A stretch of DNA of 64,000 nucleotides, from NCBI RefSeq assembly GCF_009707365.1, contig NZ_CP046122.1, forward strand, positions 4,340,001-4,404,000. Direction: 5' to 3'. The position numbers were made by a program, and so were the translations under genes. A model generated the notes under the pieces. The model saw only the letters and a list, made by a program, of their open reading frames with translations, was not told the origin of the DNA and searched no databases. Below, piece by piece: positions 53,027-62,014 of the stretch (its first letter is position 1; each line of letters begins with the position of its first letter). The stretch is from Microlunatus sp. Gsoil 973 (GTDB taxonomy: Bacteria > Actinomycetota > Actinomycetes > Propionibacteriales > Propionibacteriaceae).

Positions 53027-53695
53027 GTGGCGATCTCTGTCGTGGTTGCTGATGATCATGCACTGATCAGGGCCGGAATCGTGATGTTGCTGGCCGCGCA
53101 GCCCGACATCATCGTGGCTGGGGAAGCGGCGAACGGCGCCGAGGTGCTCGAGCTGGTCGACGAGCATCATCCCGATGTTGTGCTGATGGACCTGCGGATG
53201 CCCGGGCTTGACGGCATCGAGACCACCCGCCGGTTGACCGCTGATCCGATCAACGGGCAGCACGGGACCAAGGTGCTGGTGCTAACCACCTTCGCCGACG
53301 ACGAATCGGTCTATCCGGCGCTGCGCGCCGGCGCGCACGGCTATCTGCTGAAGCACGCCGCGCCGCAGGATCTGGCGACGGCGATCCGGCGCGTCGCCGG
53401 TGGCGACGCCTGGCTGGATCCGTCGATCACCGGCGGCGTCATCGAACGCCTTGCCCATGTTCCGGAGCAAGCGCCCGACGCCGGGGAGTTGATCACTGTG
53501 CTCACCCCGCGGGAACGGGAGGTTCTCGCGTTGATCGCCCAAGGCCTGTCGAATCGTCAGATCAGCGAGGAACTCGTGGTCAGCGAAGCGACCGTGAAGA
53601 CTCACGTTGCCCGGGTGATCATGAAGACCGGTTGCCGGGACCGGGCACAGGTCGTTGCGCTGGCCTATCGCTCCGGGTTGATCCGGGTCAGCTGA
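53027..53695 (+). CDS. NarL/FixJ response regulator
   Basis: 222 residues from GTG 53027, with CGGGAG upstream. The receiver has VVVADDHALIRAG, D55 in LMDLRMPG and K in GYLLKHA. The LuxR-type helix-turn-helix is LTPREREVLALIAQGLSNRQI. It partners the kinase upstream. The target genes are not shown by sequence; the Cys-tailed protein gene is a natural candidate. Confidence 0.92.
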   Translation: MAISVVVADDHALIRAGIVMLLAAQPDIIVAGEAANGAEVLELVDEHHPDVVLMDLRMPGLDGIETTRRLTADPINGQHGTKVLVLTTFADDESVYPALRAGAHGYLLKHAAPQDLATAIRRVAGGDAWLDPSITGGVIERLAHVPEQAPDAGELITVLTPREREVLALIAQGLSNRQISEELVVSEATVKTHVARVIMKTGCRDRAQVVALAYRSGLIRVS

Positions 53696-53741
53696 CGGGT
53701 CCGTCCAGTCGTTCGGTCAGCCGCGATGAGCGGAACAACGG

Positions 53742-54110
53742 TCAGGCACTGGCATGCGCCTCTTCGAAGGCCCGATGCACGGCATCGGGGATCTTGCCCC
53801 GCGCGGAGATCCGCAGCCCGTTGGCGACTGCCCAAGTCCTGATGGCCTGAGCGTGTGCACGGTCCACCCTGGTCATCGACCGCGGTGATGACGGCGCCCT
53901 GATGTCGCGGCTGCGCCGCTGCCGTCGATTTCTCGGCACAACGCGGCCGCGTTCTTGCCACGGACGCAGACACTCGCGAAGCTCGTCGGCATGCTCGGCC
54001 GACAGATCGATCTCGTAGGCCACGCCGTCCAATGCAAAGTACACGGTCTCAACAGCGGTGCTGTAACCATCAAGATCATCTACCAATACGGCAGTGACCC
54101 GGTGAGCCAT
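53742..54110 (-). CDS. lsr2: Lsr2 family nucleoid-associated protein
   Basis: 122 residues from ATG 54110, with GGGAGGAAAG upstream. The N-terminal dimerisation domain has VTAVLVDDLDG and DGVAYEIDLSAEHADEL. The C-terminal Pin/AT-hook-like domain is IRTWAVANGLRISARGKIPDAV, where the usual RGR core reads RGK. Lsr2 bridges A/T-rich DNA and silences foreign genes. With an AICE nearby, it may matter for the A/T-richer cargo. The central linker is basic and long. Confidence 0.9.
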   Translation of the reverse strand: MAHRVTAVLVDDLDGYSTAVETVYFALDGVAYEIDLSAEHADELRECLRPWQERGRVVPRNRRQRRSRDIRAPSSPRSMTRVDRAHAQAIRTWAVANGLRISARGKIPDAVHRAFEEAHASA

Positions 54111-54358
54111 CTTTCCTCCCCCGACGGATGATCCTCCCCGATGGGACCACCCAGGCACTATCGTAAATGTCGGTGCGCCTTTGTGTGCGGAGTTTGAAGT
54201 TTCGGGTCTCGTGTCCCAAAGTGCGGTAATCGCCGGATCGAAAAGACGTTTGTGTGCCGCGCCTCGAATTCTCGGCGCCGTGCGCAAGATCACCGGATGC
54301 GCCATCACCGTCGGCGATGGCCACGCCCACCCATCCGGAGGCCGTCGGAGGGTGCCGG

Positions 54359-55930
54359 CTAGCGGCGGGTAACCACAGGCGTCAGGTCCGGATCCGTTGC
54401 GACGTCTTCGAAGGGATACACGCCGGGCTGCAGACGGGTGTGCGGCAGCCGGAGCAGGTCCTGATCAACGCCGCCCGGTGTCAGCCCGAGCTTCCATCCT
54501 GCGGCGGCTTCGTACAACTGGGGTTCCAGGTAGCCGATCTTGACGACCACGATGTCGGCGTGCAGCGGATCCAGACCCAGGGAGGTGAAGTCATTGATCT
54601 TGTGGAACGGCTTGCGACGCTCGGTCACGATCTCGTGCACCGCACCGGACCGCAGCACGACCTGGGTGCCTGCGGTCGGATCGCCCTCGGTAATGGAGAA
54701 CACCTCGGCGGTCATCGGCACCGGTCCGCGTGGCCCGCTGTCCGCGTGACCGCCGACCTGCACCTCGACCGTACCGCCGACCCCGGCGGCCACCGCCGCT
54801 GCGACGGCCGCTGGATCGAAGATCGATGCATGGATCACAGTGCGATCCGTCCCGGAGAATTCTGGCCGCTGCAGCAGTTCGCCCAGTGTCCAGGAGACGT
54901 CACCGGTGCCACCCGCGGTCGGGTTGTCGCCGGAGTCAGAGATGAAGTACGGCCGCGGCGCGTCATCGGCCAGCGCGGCATCCAGTGCCTTGTCCAACGG
55001 CAGCGCATCGGCAACGAAGACGAAATCCTTGCGCGCATCCCAATACAGCCTCGCGAGCCGTTCGGCCTGCTGGGCGATGACTTCCTGATCATCACCGGTG
55101 ACGACCACGGCGCATTGGTTGCGCGGCTCGTCCGCCCAGGCGTACCCGACCCAGATGGCGGCATCAAGCACACCGTCCATCGCCTCGGTCTTCGGCACCT
55201 CTGCATAGATGCTCCGCGCCGGTTCCAACCGGGTGCTGGTCTTCTCGCCGGGCAGCAACACCGGGACCTGACGCCAGGCCTTGTACGGCCGCCGGGCCTC
55301 AGGATCCGAACCGGTGTCGGCCCGCAGGCGGGTCAGCAGGTTGTAGACCGCCCGCTCCTTGGTGTTCATGGCGTCCTCGTGCGGGGCCATCCGGTAGCAG
55401 GTGATCAGATCGGTGGCATCCAGCAACGCGCGCGACACATTGCCGTGCAGGTCCATCGAGGTGGTCATCAGTGTGTCCGGGCCGAGCGCCTCACGCAGCG
55501 CAGTGGCAAGATCGCCCTCGGCGTCGGTCATCCCGATGACGCTCATCGCGCCGTGGATGTCGAAATAGAAGCCGTCGAACGGCCCGTCCGCGGCGACCGC
55601 CTCGTCGACCGCGGTGATCAGCTCACGCTTGACCCATTGATAGAACTCGGGATCGACCGCGCCTCCGGGCAATGAGCGCGCATGCACCAACGGCACCCAG
55701 TCGGCCGCGCCGAGGATGTCGTCCCGGCGTCCGGTGAAGAACGGATAATAGCCCAGCAGGTCATCGCCGCGCCGGACGGCGAAGGCCTCGACACCGCTGA
55801 TGTGGGGGGAGTAGGTGCTGGCCTCGATCGACATGCCGCCGATGCCGATCCGGGGACGTTCCAGGCCACCGGCTTCGAGGTCCGGCAACGGGCCGCACCA
55901 GATCTGGGAAGCGAGGGGCGTATCAGACAT
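54359..55930 (-). CDS. M81 family (MlrC-like) metallopeptidase
   Basis: 523 residues. The N-terminal DUF1485 part has IGIGGMSIEASTYSP and FDGFYFDIHGAM, and the metal-binding region shows SMDLHGNVS and YRMAPHEDA. The C-terminal MlrC domain has FISDSGDNPTAGGTGD, and KINDFTSLGLDP near the end. The family is named for MlrC, which degrades linear microcystin; the natural substrate in actinobacteria is unknown. It is intact and isolated. Confidence 0.88.
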   Translation of the reverse strand: MSDTPLASQIWCGPLPDLEAGGLERPRIGIGGMSIEASTYSPHISGVEAFAVRRGDDLLGYYPFFTGRRDDILGAADWVPLVHARSLPGGAVDPEFYQWVKRELITAVDEAVAADGPFDGFYFDIHGAMSVIGMTDAEGDLATALREALGPDTLMTTSMDLHGNVSRALLDATDLITCYRMAPHEDAMNTKERAVYNLLTRLRADTGSDPEARRPYKAWRQVPVLLPGEKTSTRLEPARSIYAEVPKTEAMDGVLDAAIWVGYAWADEPRNQCAVVVTGDDQEVIAQQAERLARLYWDARKDFVFVADALPLDKALDAALADDAPRPYFISDSGDNPTAGGTGDVSWTLGELLQRPEFSGTDRTVIHASIFDPAAVAAAVAAGVGGTVEVQVGGHADSGPRGPVPMTAEVFSITEGDPTAGTQVVLRSGAVHEIVTERRKPFHKINDFTSLGLDPLHADIVVVKIGYLEPQLYEAAAGWKLGLTPGGVDQDLLRLPHTRLQPGVYPFEDVATDPDLTPVVTRR

Positions 55931-56058
55931 GCCGGGCCTTTCGACAAAGCGCTGGAGTGGTTTCGCCGGGTGATTCCCGGGGTCGCGTCAGGCGACCGGA
56001 CCTGATGATCTTGGTTGCCGGAATTCTTCCATGCGTCCCAACGGCTGCTCGCGGCGGC

Positions 56059-57522
56059 CTATCGGCCCAGGCTCGTACCCACGCCGGGTGGTTGCCGTCG
56101 CTGCGCATTGCCGGCCGCTGGCCCGGCCTGCTCACCCGGCACCGGCCCGCTTCCCGGCGAGCGGCTGAACGCGATCTTGATCGCCTCGCCGAGTTCCGGC
56201 GGCACGTCTTGCTCGCCGACCGTCAGTTGCAGATCGCCATAGCTGAGACGGTAGACGAACCGGTCGGGCCGGCCCGGTGTCGGCGCGGCCGGGGTGAAGT
56301 CGTCGAAATCCACCCGGTCCAGCAGCTGACTGATCCGGCGCCCGACGTCGGAATCGAGATCGACCTCCGCTGTGCGGGTCACCCCGGCGAAGCCGCCGCT
56401 GCGCGAGATGGCGACCGTCCGGGACCTGGGACGCGGTGGCCGGTTCGTGTCATCAGTCTTGCCGAGCACACCCACCTCGGCCCAGGCCTCGGAGATGCTC
56501 TGGGCGACGGACGGCGAGTCGGGGTAGAGCGCCTCGGCGGCCTTGACGGTGGCCGTCGCGAAGCCGGCGAAGTCGGTGTCGGTCGAAACTGCGCCCCCGG
56601 TCAGCGCCTGGTACCAGATCGGGCCGGCCTGCTCCCAGCTGTTGCCGCCCAGCTTGGTGGCAGCCAGATAGAACGCGTGGTTGGGGATGCCTGAGTTGAT
56701 GTGGACACCACCGTTGTCATCGGTGGTGTCGACGTAGTCAGCCATCGACGCGACTTGGGGGTCCTTGCCGAGTCGGGGATCGTCGTAGGCGGTGCCCGGC
56801 TCCTTCATCGAACGCAGGGCGCGCGCGTTGACGCCAGGTGCGAAGAGGCCTGCGCCGATCAACCAATCCGCCTCCTCCGCGGCCTCCTGGTTGACCCGCT
56901 GTTTGCAGATCGAGGCGAAGACGTCGGAGATGCTTTCGTTGAGTGCTCCGGGCTGACCGTCGTACGACAAGCCGGCGGAGTCCTCGGTGACGCCGTGGGT
57001 GAACTCGTGGCCCATGACGTCCATCGGCTTGGTGAACCGCTCGAAGATCTCCCCGTCGCCGTCGCCGAAGACCAGCTGGCTGCCGTCCCAGAACGCGTTG
57101 TCGTAGTCCTGCCCATAATGGACGGTCACCGTGACCGTCGACCCCCTGCCGTCGACCGACTCGCGGTCGAAGACGTCGGCATAGAGATCCCAGATCTGTG
57201 CCGATGATGTCCAGGCTTCGTCGACTGCGGCGTCCCCGGTTTCCGGATCTGTGTCCCGACGCGCCAGTGTCCCGGGCAGGTTCTCGGTGTTGTCGGCGGT
57301 GTAGATCTGGCGCTTGGCGTCGGCCTGCTGGGTGATGGTCTCCGGTGCGATGCTCCGCGGTCCCGGTTGGTCCGACGACATGCCGGCGGCCTCGGGCCGC
57401 CGTGGCCGGCCGCGACGGATCCGGTCGTCGACCCGCAGGGTGTTTTCGCAGGGATGGGGTGTGCGTTCAGCGGTTTCGGCGATGCGCCGCAGCAGATACG
57501 AGGGGATGATCGAACACGTCAT
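56059..57522 (-). CDS. M4 (protealysin-like) metallopeptidase with C-terminal emfourin-like domain
   Basis: 487 residues. The short N terminus CSIIPSYLLRRIA is the protealysin-type propeptide; no signal peptide is present. The catalytic part has H172-E173-H176 (GHEFTHGVTE), E196 (LNESISD) and H282 (INSGIPNHAF), all required thermolysin residues. Residues 368-452 (VAISRSGGFAGVTRTAEVDL onward, then PDRFVYRLSY) match the emfourin family, inhibitors of protealysin normally encoded by a separate neighbouring gene. Here enzyme and inhibitor are one chain, so the protein may be kept inactive in the cell. Confidence 0.85.
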   Translation of the reverse strand: MTCSIIPSYLLRRIAETAERTPHPCENTLRVDDRIRRGRPRRPEAAGMSSDQPGPRSIAPETITQQADAKRQIYTADNTENLPGTLARRDTDPETGDAAVDEAWTSSAQIWDLYADVFDRESVDGRGSTVTVTVHYGQDYDNAFWDGSQLVFGDGDGEIFERFTKPMDVMGHEFTHGVTEDSAGLSYDGQPGALNESISDVFASICKQRVNQEAAEEADWLIGAGLFAPGVNARALRSMKEPGTAYDDPRLGKDPQVASMADYVDTTDDNGGVHINSGIPNHAFYLAATKLGGNSWEQAGPIWYQALTGGAVSTDTDFAGFATATVKAAEALYPDSPSVAQSISEAWAEVGVLGKTDDTNRPPRPRSRTVAISRSGGFAGVTRTAEVDLDSDVGRRISQLLDRVDFDDFTPAAPTPGRPDRFVYRLSYGDLQLTVGEQDVPPELGEAIKIAFSRSPGSGPVPGEQAGPAAGNAQRRQPPGVGTSLGR

Positions 57523-58457
57523 GATGGCTCCAAGGCAGTCTCGAACCGGTTGCTTTCGAGGCTAGTTCCGTCTGCCGACACCGGGCTCCGACCCATGCAC
57601 AGGCGGTGGAGGCGACCACGTGTACGAATCTGTCCACTACCGGAAATGTCCGGATGCGGACGGCTTATCCGACCGTGCGGCGCTCGGCCGTCAACTAATG
57701 TTGTTACTGCACCGCAGCGCTTGGATCTCCGACTCTCGACGGGTCAGGCTGATCTGCCGAGGGTCGACGTTGACCTCAGCGTTGGAGCTCCGACGTGGGC
57801 GGCGCGCTCAGTGCTCGACCGACGAGGCCGTGTGAGAAGTGGTGAACCCGACGCACCACTGCTCGGTTGCGAAGATTGCTCGACGATTCCCCCGGGAGCG
57901 ATCTGATCGGCAGCTACGTCGTTGGGTGGACAGGTGATGACCCCCGCCGGTCCACTGCGAGCATTGACTGGGTTTTGGACATGGACCCGGTCCACTGAGT
58001 GCGCCGCCACGCTAGGAGATCATTTCGGTCCCGGATCGGGGCGATTTGTCGACAGGCAGCTGCCGTCGCGTGGAAATATTCTTCGGCGGTCCGAAGGCGT
58101 CCCGGTTGATAAGATGCGTCTGCGGGTAGCTGTTCCTTCGGAAAAGCTAACCTGCTGGTCAGACGACGGTGAGAGCAGTCGGCGCTGCTCGATGATCCGT
58201 GTCGGCCCAGATGAGTGACCGCCGCGAGGCGTGCACTGATCACATCCCCCCGGGTGGCGCCCACGGCGGCCGAACGGCGCCGTGGGCGCTGCCGGTGCAT
58301 CTTTGTGGGTCCCGGACTTGTCCAAAAGCGGACATGTCCGGTCGGAGGAAACTGGCGACGATGTGCGGAGCGTGCTCGTTGTCAGTACAGTCGAATCATC
58401 TGTGACCGGAGGTCGGGCCTTCGCCCGACTCAAGGGGCCGGCGCGGAGGAAGGAATC
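57523..58457. other. Long gap without a convincing gene
   Basis: 935 bp between the divergent M4 peptidase and VNGF-repeat genes. Several short frames exist, but none has a good start with ribosome site or recognisable sequence. The region is less G/C-rich in places (57640-57720 and 58060-58150), as promoters are. It may hold the promoters of both genes or a small RNA. Confidence 0.5.
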
Positions 58458-58973
58458 ATGTCCAAGGTTTCAGTACGACGGCTCATCGCCCGGTCCGCAG
58501 CTGTCGCGGCGATGGTGATCGCCGGTTTCGGAATCGGCATCTCGCCCGCGCATGCGACGACCGCATCGCCGCACACCGCTCCGTCGGTCAACGGCTTCGG
58601 CGTCAACGGCTTCAGTGTTAATGGCTTCGGCGTCAATGGCTTCGGGGTGAACGGCTTCGGGGTCAACGGGTTTGACTCGGTCAATGGGTTTGACTCGGTC
58701 AACGGGTTTGACTCGGTCAACGGGTTTGACTCGGTCAACGGGTTCGACTCGGTCAACGGGTTCGACTCGGTCAACGGTTTTGACTCGGTCAACGGGTTCG
58801 ATGCGGTCAACGGGTTCGATGCAGTCAATGGCTTCGGGGTCAATGGCTTCGCAGTCAACGGCTTCGACGTATCCCGGTCCGCGGTCAACGGCTTTGACGC
58901 CGTGAACGGTTTCGACGCCGTCAACGGCTTCGGCGCCATCGAGGGTGTCGGCAACGATTTCCAGGTGAACTGA
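58458..58973 (+). CDS. Secreted VNGF-repeat protein
   Basis: 171 residues from ATG 58458, with GGAGGAAGGAATC upstream. A signal peptide covers about residues 1-35 (AAVAAMVIAGFGIGI, cleaved after AHA). The mature protein is almost only repeats: VNGFG or VNGFS units of 5 residues, then VNGFDS/VNGFDA units of 6, over residues 44-160, with a short EGVGNDFQVN end. There are no Cys or charged residues apart from Asp. Regular Asn-Gly-Phe spacing suggests a stacked beta or amyloid-like structure or an adhesive surface protein. Not recognised as a known family. Confidence 0.8.
   Translation: MSKVSVRRLIARSAAVAAMVIAGFGIGISPAHATTASPHTAPSVNGFGVNGFSVNGFGVNGFGVNGFGVNGFDSVNGFDSVNGFDSVNGFDSVNGFDSVNGFDSVNGFDSVNGFDAVNGFDAVNGFGVNGFAVNGFDVSRSAVNGFDAVNGFDAVNGFGAIEGVGNDFQVN
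58663..58830 (+). repeat. Tandem 18-bp repeat inside the VNGF gene
   Basis: Nine or so copies of GTCAACGGGTTTGACTCG, most differing by one or two silent changes (GGG/GGT, TTT/TTC, and GCG or GCA for TCG at the end). Near identity in DNA points to recent expansion, and copy number may vary between strains. Confidence 0.9.
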
Positions 58974-58985
58974 CCCGGCCTACGG

Positions 58986-59016
58986 CAATGGTGTCGCCCG
59001 TTGGGCGGCACCATTG
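58986..59016 (+). terminator. Hairpin after the VNGF gene
   Basis: CAATGGTGTCGCCC at 58986-58999 pairs with 59003-59016 with one mismatch and a 3-nt loop. It lies 12 bp past the stop of the repeat protein and 17 bp before the end of the convergent regulator gene, so it may serve both. Confidence 0.65.
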
Positions 59017-59033
59017 CTGACTGATCACCCGGC

Positions 59034-60008
59034 TCAGAGCAGCTGGCGGTTGTCCTGTCGGAACGCCTGCGACTTGGTCAGTGCGGCGCCCAACTGTAGG
59101 CGGGTGCGTACGTCGAGTTCGTCCATCAGATCGGCGATCCAGCGCCGTACGGATCGTTCCGTGACGCCGAACTGACCCGCGATCGCGGAGTCGGTCGCCC
59201 CGCTCATCAGCAAGGACACCAGTGCGTCCCGCCGCGGATCCTGCTGCAGTTCTCCGGTGTCGGTTGGTCGGATGGCGACCGACCGTTCCCAGACTGCCTC
59301 GAACAGGGACAGCAGCGCCTCGACGACAACGGGGTGGCGTACGACGGTCGCTTTGACCTCCGGCTCCGGCGCGTACGATCTGGGCGCCGGCAGGATCGCC
59401 GCCTTGCGATCGATCAGGATCAGCTTCATCGGGACGTCACCCAGCTTCGCCTGCTCGCCTGCCCGCAGGAAGACCGTGAGTTCGGCCAGCCGGTCCCGGT
59501 CGAAGCCCGGATGGTAGACCCCGCGCACCGAGACACCCCGGCCCAGGGCCTGGTATTCCGGTGAATGGGCCTGCAGATAGGCCGGCGACGGCTCGTGGAC
59601 ATTGACGTACGGCGGCCGATCGAACGCCGCGATCTCCAGCTGGGATCTGGCGCACAGATCGGTGATTGCGGCGTTGGCGGCTTCCCGGCCGATGAGCACC
59701 TCGATGCCGGTGGACGGCGCCTGGGTCTCCCACATGTGCAGGCTCATCGCCTCTGCTGCGCGCACCGCCGCATCGATCTCGGCGACTCGCCGATCGCGGA
59801 TTCCCTTGGCCGCCTCGGCAAGCGGCAGGGCCCGTATCCTCCCCGGCGAAGATTCGATGATCAGCCCGAGTTCCTGGAGTTCCCCCAGCAGAGCTTCGAG
59901 GTCGCCCGGGCCACCTTCCCGCAGGCTGGCCAGCGCAACGTCCTCCTGACGTGCGATCCGGACATACAGCGACTCGGCCTCCGTGCTGACCCCAAGGGCT
60001 TGAAGCAT
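59034..60008 (-). CDS. TrmB-like/LuxR-type transcriptional regulator
   Basis: 324 residues. The N-terminal 70 residues resemble a TrmB-type winged helix (LQALGVSTEAESLYVRIARQ). The middle holds a helical and PLD-like effector region (MSLHMWETQAPSTGIEVLIG; LILIDRKAAILP). The C-terminal LuxR-like helix-turn-helix is LMSGATDSAIAGQFGVTERSV. Proteins of this layout are common near secreted-product genes in actinobacteria. Its target may be the adjacent VNGF gene or the repeat-rich upstream region. Confidence 0.8.
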   Translation of the reverse strand: MLQALGVSTEAESLYVRIARQEDVALASLREGGPGDLEALLGELQELGLIIESSPGRIRALPLAEAAKGIRDRRVAEIDAAVRAAEAMSLHMWETQAPSTGIEVLIGREAANAAITDLCARSQLEIAAFDRPPYVNVHEPSPAYLQAHSPEYQALGRGVSVRGVYHPGFDRDRLAELTVFLRAGEQAKLGDVPMKLILIDRKAAILPAPRSYAPEPEVKATVVRHPVVVEALLSLFEAVWERSVAIRPTDTGELQQDPRRDALVSLLMSGATDSAIAGQFGVTERSVRRWIADLMDELDVRTRLQLGAALTKSQAFRQDNRQLL

Positions 60009-60153
60009 GCAACCTCCTCGCCGAGCATGTCCCGACCACGCCCGGGTCCTGCAAATTCAGATGTGTATCCAGCCCGATCCGCAGCTTAGTGCAGACGCAC
60101 CCACGCCGAATCGAATCCACATAGCGAACCACCTCATCGCTCTCATGGACCGG

Positions 60154-60354
60154 CCGACCCGCCTCCCGGAAGGTCAAACGTTGAGTGTGCGGCTGCGACA
60201 CGCCGCTGCGGGGAGCCGCTGGGTCAAACTTTGATCTTCGCGGTCCCGGGGGGGAACCGGCGAGCCACCGACCCGCCTCCGGGAAGGTCAAACGTTGAGT
60301 GTGTGGCTGCGACACGCCGCTGTGGGGAGCCGCTGGGTCAAACTTTGACCTTCG
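60154..60354. repeat. 114-bp-period duplication with GGTCAAA half sites
   Basis: 87 bp at 60154-60240 recur at 60268-60354 with four mismatches. Each copy has GGTCAAACGTTGAGT near its start and GGGTCAAACTTTGA near its end; the last, GGTCAAACTTTGACC at 60336-60350, is a perfect palindrome about a central C. Thus four regularly placed sites of GGTCAAAnnTTGA type lie between the TrmB/LuxR-like gene and gnd. They look like operators. Confidence 0.85.
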
Positions 60355-60577
60355 GGGAGGGGAGGAACCCGATTGGAACGAGGAGGGAGGGAGCGACGCC
60401 CATCGGGCGAGCGAGGAGGACGGAACTCAACGGGAGTCAATCGGGTGAGGAGGTGGGCGCCGACAACCTTTCAGGCAAGGGTCCTGGTGACCGGAAGAGC
60501 CGCGGATGGGAGGATATCGGCGCCGAACCACGTGGTCCGGTCCTACCAGCTGGAGAACAGCATGCAGAGGAGTCGAG

Positions 60578-62014
60578 ATGTCTGAACTCGCCCAGATCGG
60601 TGTCACCGGCCTGGCGGTGATGGGCCGCAACCTGGCCCGGAACTTCGCCCGGAACGGTTACCGGGTCGCCCTGCACAACCGGACGTACGCCCGGACCGAG
60701 TCGCTGATGGCCGAGCACGGTGACGAGGGCGATTTCGTCCCGAGCGAGTCGCTGGAGGACTTCGTCGCGTCGCTGGAGCGACCCCGCCGGATCGTGATCA
60801 TGGTCCAGGCCGGTCCCGGTACGGACGCGGTGATCGACCAGCTGGTGCCGTTGCTCGAACCCGACGACATCGTCATCGATGCCGGCAACGCCCATTTCCC
60901 CGACACCATCCGGCGAGAGAAGGCCCTCGCCGAACACAACCTGCACTTCGTCGGGATGGGCGTCTCCGGCGGCGAGGAGGGCGCGCTGAACGGCCCGTCC
61001 ATCATGCCCGGCGGCTCGGCAAAGTCCTACGAGTCGCTCGGTCCGATGCTGGAGAAGATCTCCGCCCATGTGGACGGGGAGCCGTGCTGCACCTACGTCG
61101 GACCGGACGGCGCCGGCCACTTCGTCAAGATGGTCCACAACGGCATCGAGTACGCCGACATGCAGCTGATCGCGGAGGCCTATGACCTGCTCCGGATCGG
61201 GCTCGGCGCCTCGGCGGGCGAACTGGCCGAGATCTTCAAGGAATGGAACTCCGGTGACCTGGAGTCGTTCCTGATCGAGATCACCGCCGAAGTGCTCGGC
61301 CACGTCGACGCCGAGACCGGCAAGCCGTTCGTCGACATCATCCTGGACCGCGCCGAACAGAAGGGCACTGGCCGCTGGACCGTACAGAACGCGCTCGACC
61401 TCGGCGTACCGATCACCGGGATCGCCGAGGCGACCTTCGAGCGGGCCCTGTCGGCATCGACACCGCAACGCGCCGCCGCCCGCGAGAAGCTGGAGGCCAA
61501 GGCCTCGACCTGGGAGGTCAAGGACCGCGACGCCTTCATCAACGACGTCCGGCAGGCCCTGTACGCGTCCAAGGTGGTCGCCTACTCCCAGGGCTTCGAC
61601 CAGATCGCGGCCGCCAGCGCGGAGTACGGCTGGAACATCGACCGCGGTGCGATGGCCCGGATCTGGCGCGGTGGCTGCATCATCCGGGCGAGGTTCCTCA
61701 ACCGGATCACCGAGGCGTACGAACGCGATCCGGAGTTGCCGCTGCTGCTGGCCGACGACTACTTCGCCGACGCCGTGAACTCCGGGGTCGAGGCGTGGCG
61801 GCGGATCGTCGCGGGCGCCGCGATGAACGGGGTCCCGGCACCGGCCTTCGCCAGTTCGCTGGCCTACTACGACGGCATCCGCGCCGACCGGCTGCCGGCC
61901 GCGCTGATCCAGGCCCAACGGGACTACTTCGGCGCCCACACCTACCGTCGGGTGGACAAGGATGGCACCTTCCACACCGAGTGGAGCCGGGATCGCTCGG
62001 AAACCAAGCAGTGA
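60578..62014 (+). CDS. gnd: 6-phosphogluconate dehydrogenase (decarboxylating)
   Basis: 478 residues from ATG 60578, with AGAGGAG upstream. This is a full-length, NADP-type 6PGDH of the oxidative pentose phosphate pathway: IGVTGLAVMGRNLARN binds cofactor, FVGMGVSGGEEGALNGPSIMPGG and HFVKMVHNGIEY form the active site with Lys and Asn, and the C-terminal tail ends in YRRVDKDGTFHTEW. Its stop overlaps the gluconokinase GTG, so gluconate entry and oxidation are coupled. Confidence 0.96.
   Translation: MSELAQIGVTGLAVMGRNLARNFARNGYRVALHNRTYARTESLMAEHGDEGDFVPSESLEDFVASLERPRRIVIMVQAGPGTDAVIDQLVPLLEPDDIVIDAGNAHFPDTIRREKALAEHNLHFVGMGVSGGEEGALNGPSIMPGGSAKSYESLGPMLEKISAHVDGEPCCTYVGPDGAGHFVKMVHNGIEYADMQLIAEAYDLLRIGLGASAGELAEIFKEWNSGDLESFLIEITAEVLGHVDAETGKPFVDIILDRAEQKGTGRWTVQNALDLGVPITGIAEATFERALSASTPQRAAAREKLEAKASTWEVKDRDAFINDVRQALYASKVVAYSQGFDQIAAASAEYGWNIDRGAMARIWRGGCIIRARFLNRITEAYERDPELPLLLADDYFADAVNSGVEAWRRIVAGAAMNGVPAPAFASSLAYYDGIRADRLPAALIQAQRDYFGAHTYRRVDKDGTFHTEWSRDRSETKQ

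Noticed and set aside
57922..58218. 98-codon frame in the gap before the VNGF gene
   Set aside because: No ribosome site, no family match and irregular codon use; several such frames overlap in this gap.
58430..59014. Minus-strand frame encoding LTPKPLT-type repeats opposite the VNGF gene
   Set aside because: It is the mirror of the 18-bp repeat; it has no signal peptide or ribosome site, while the plus-strand frame has both.
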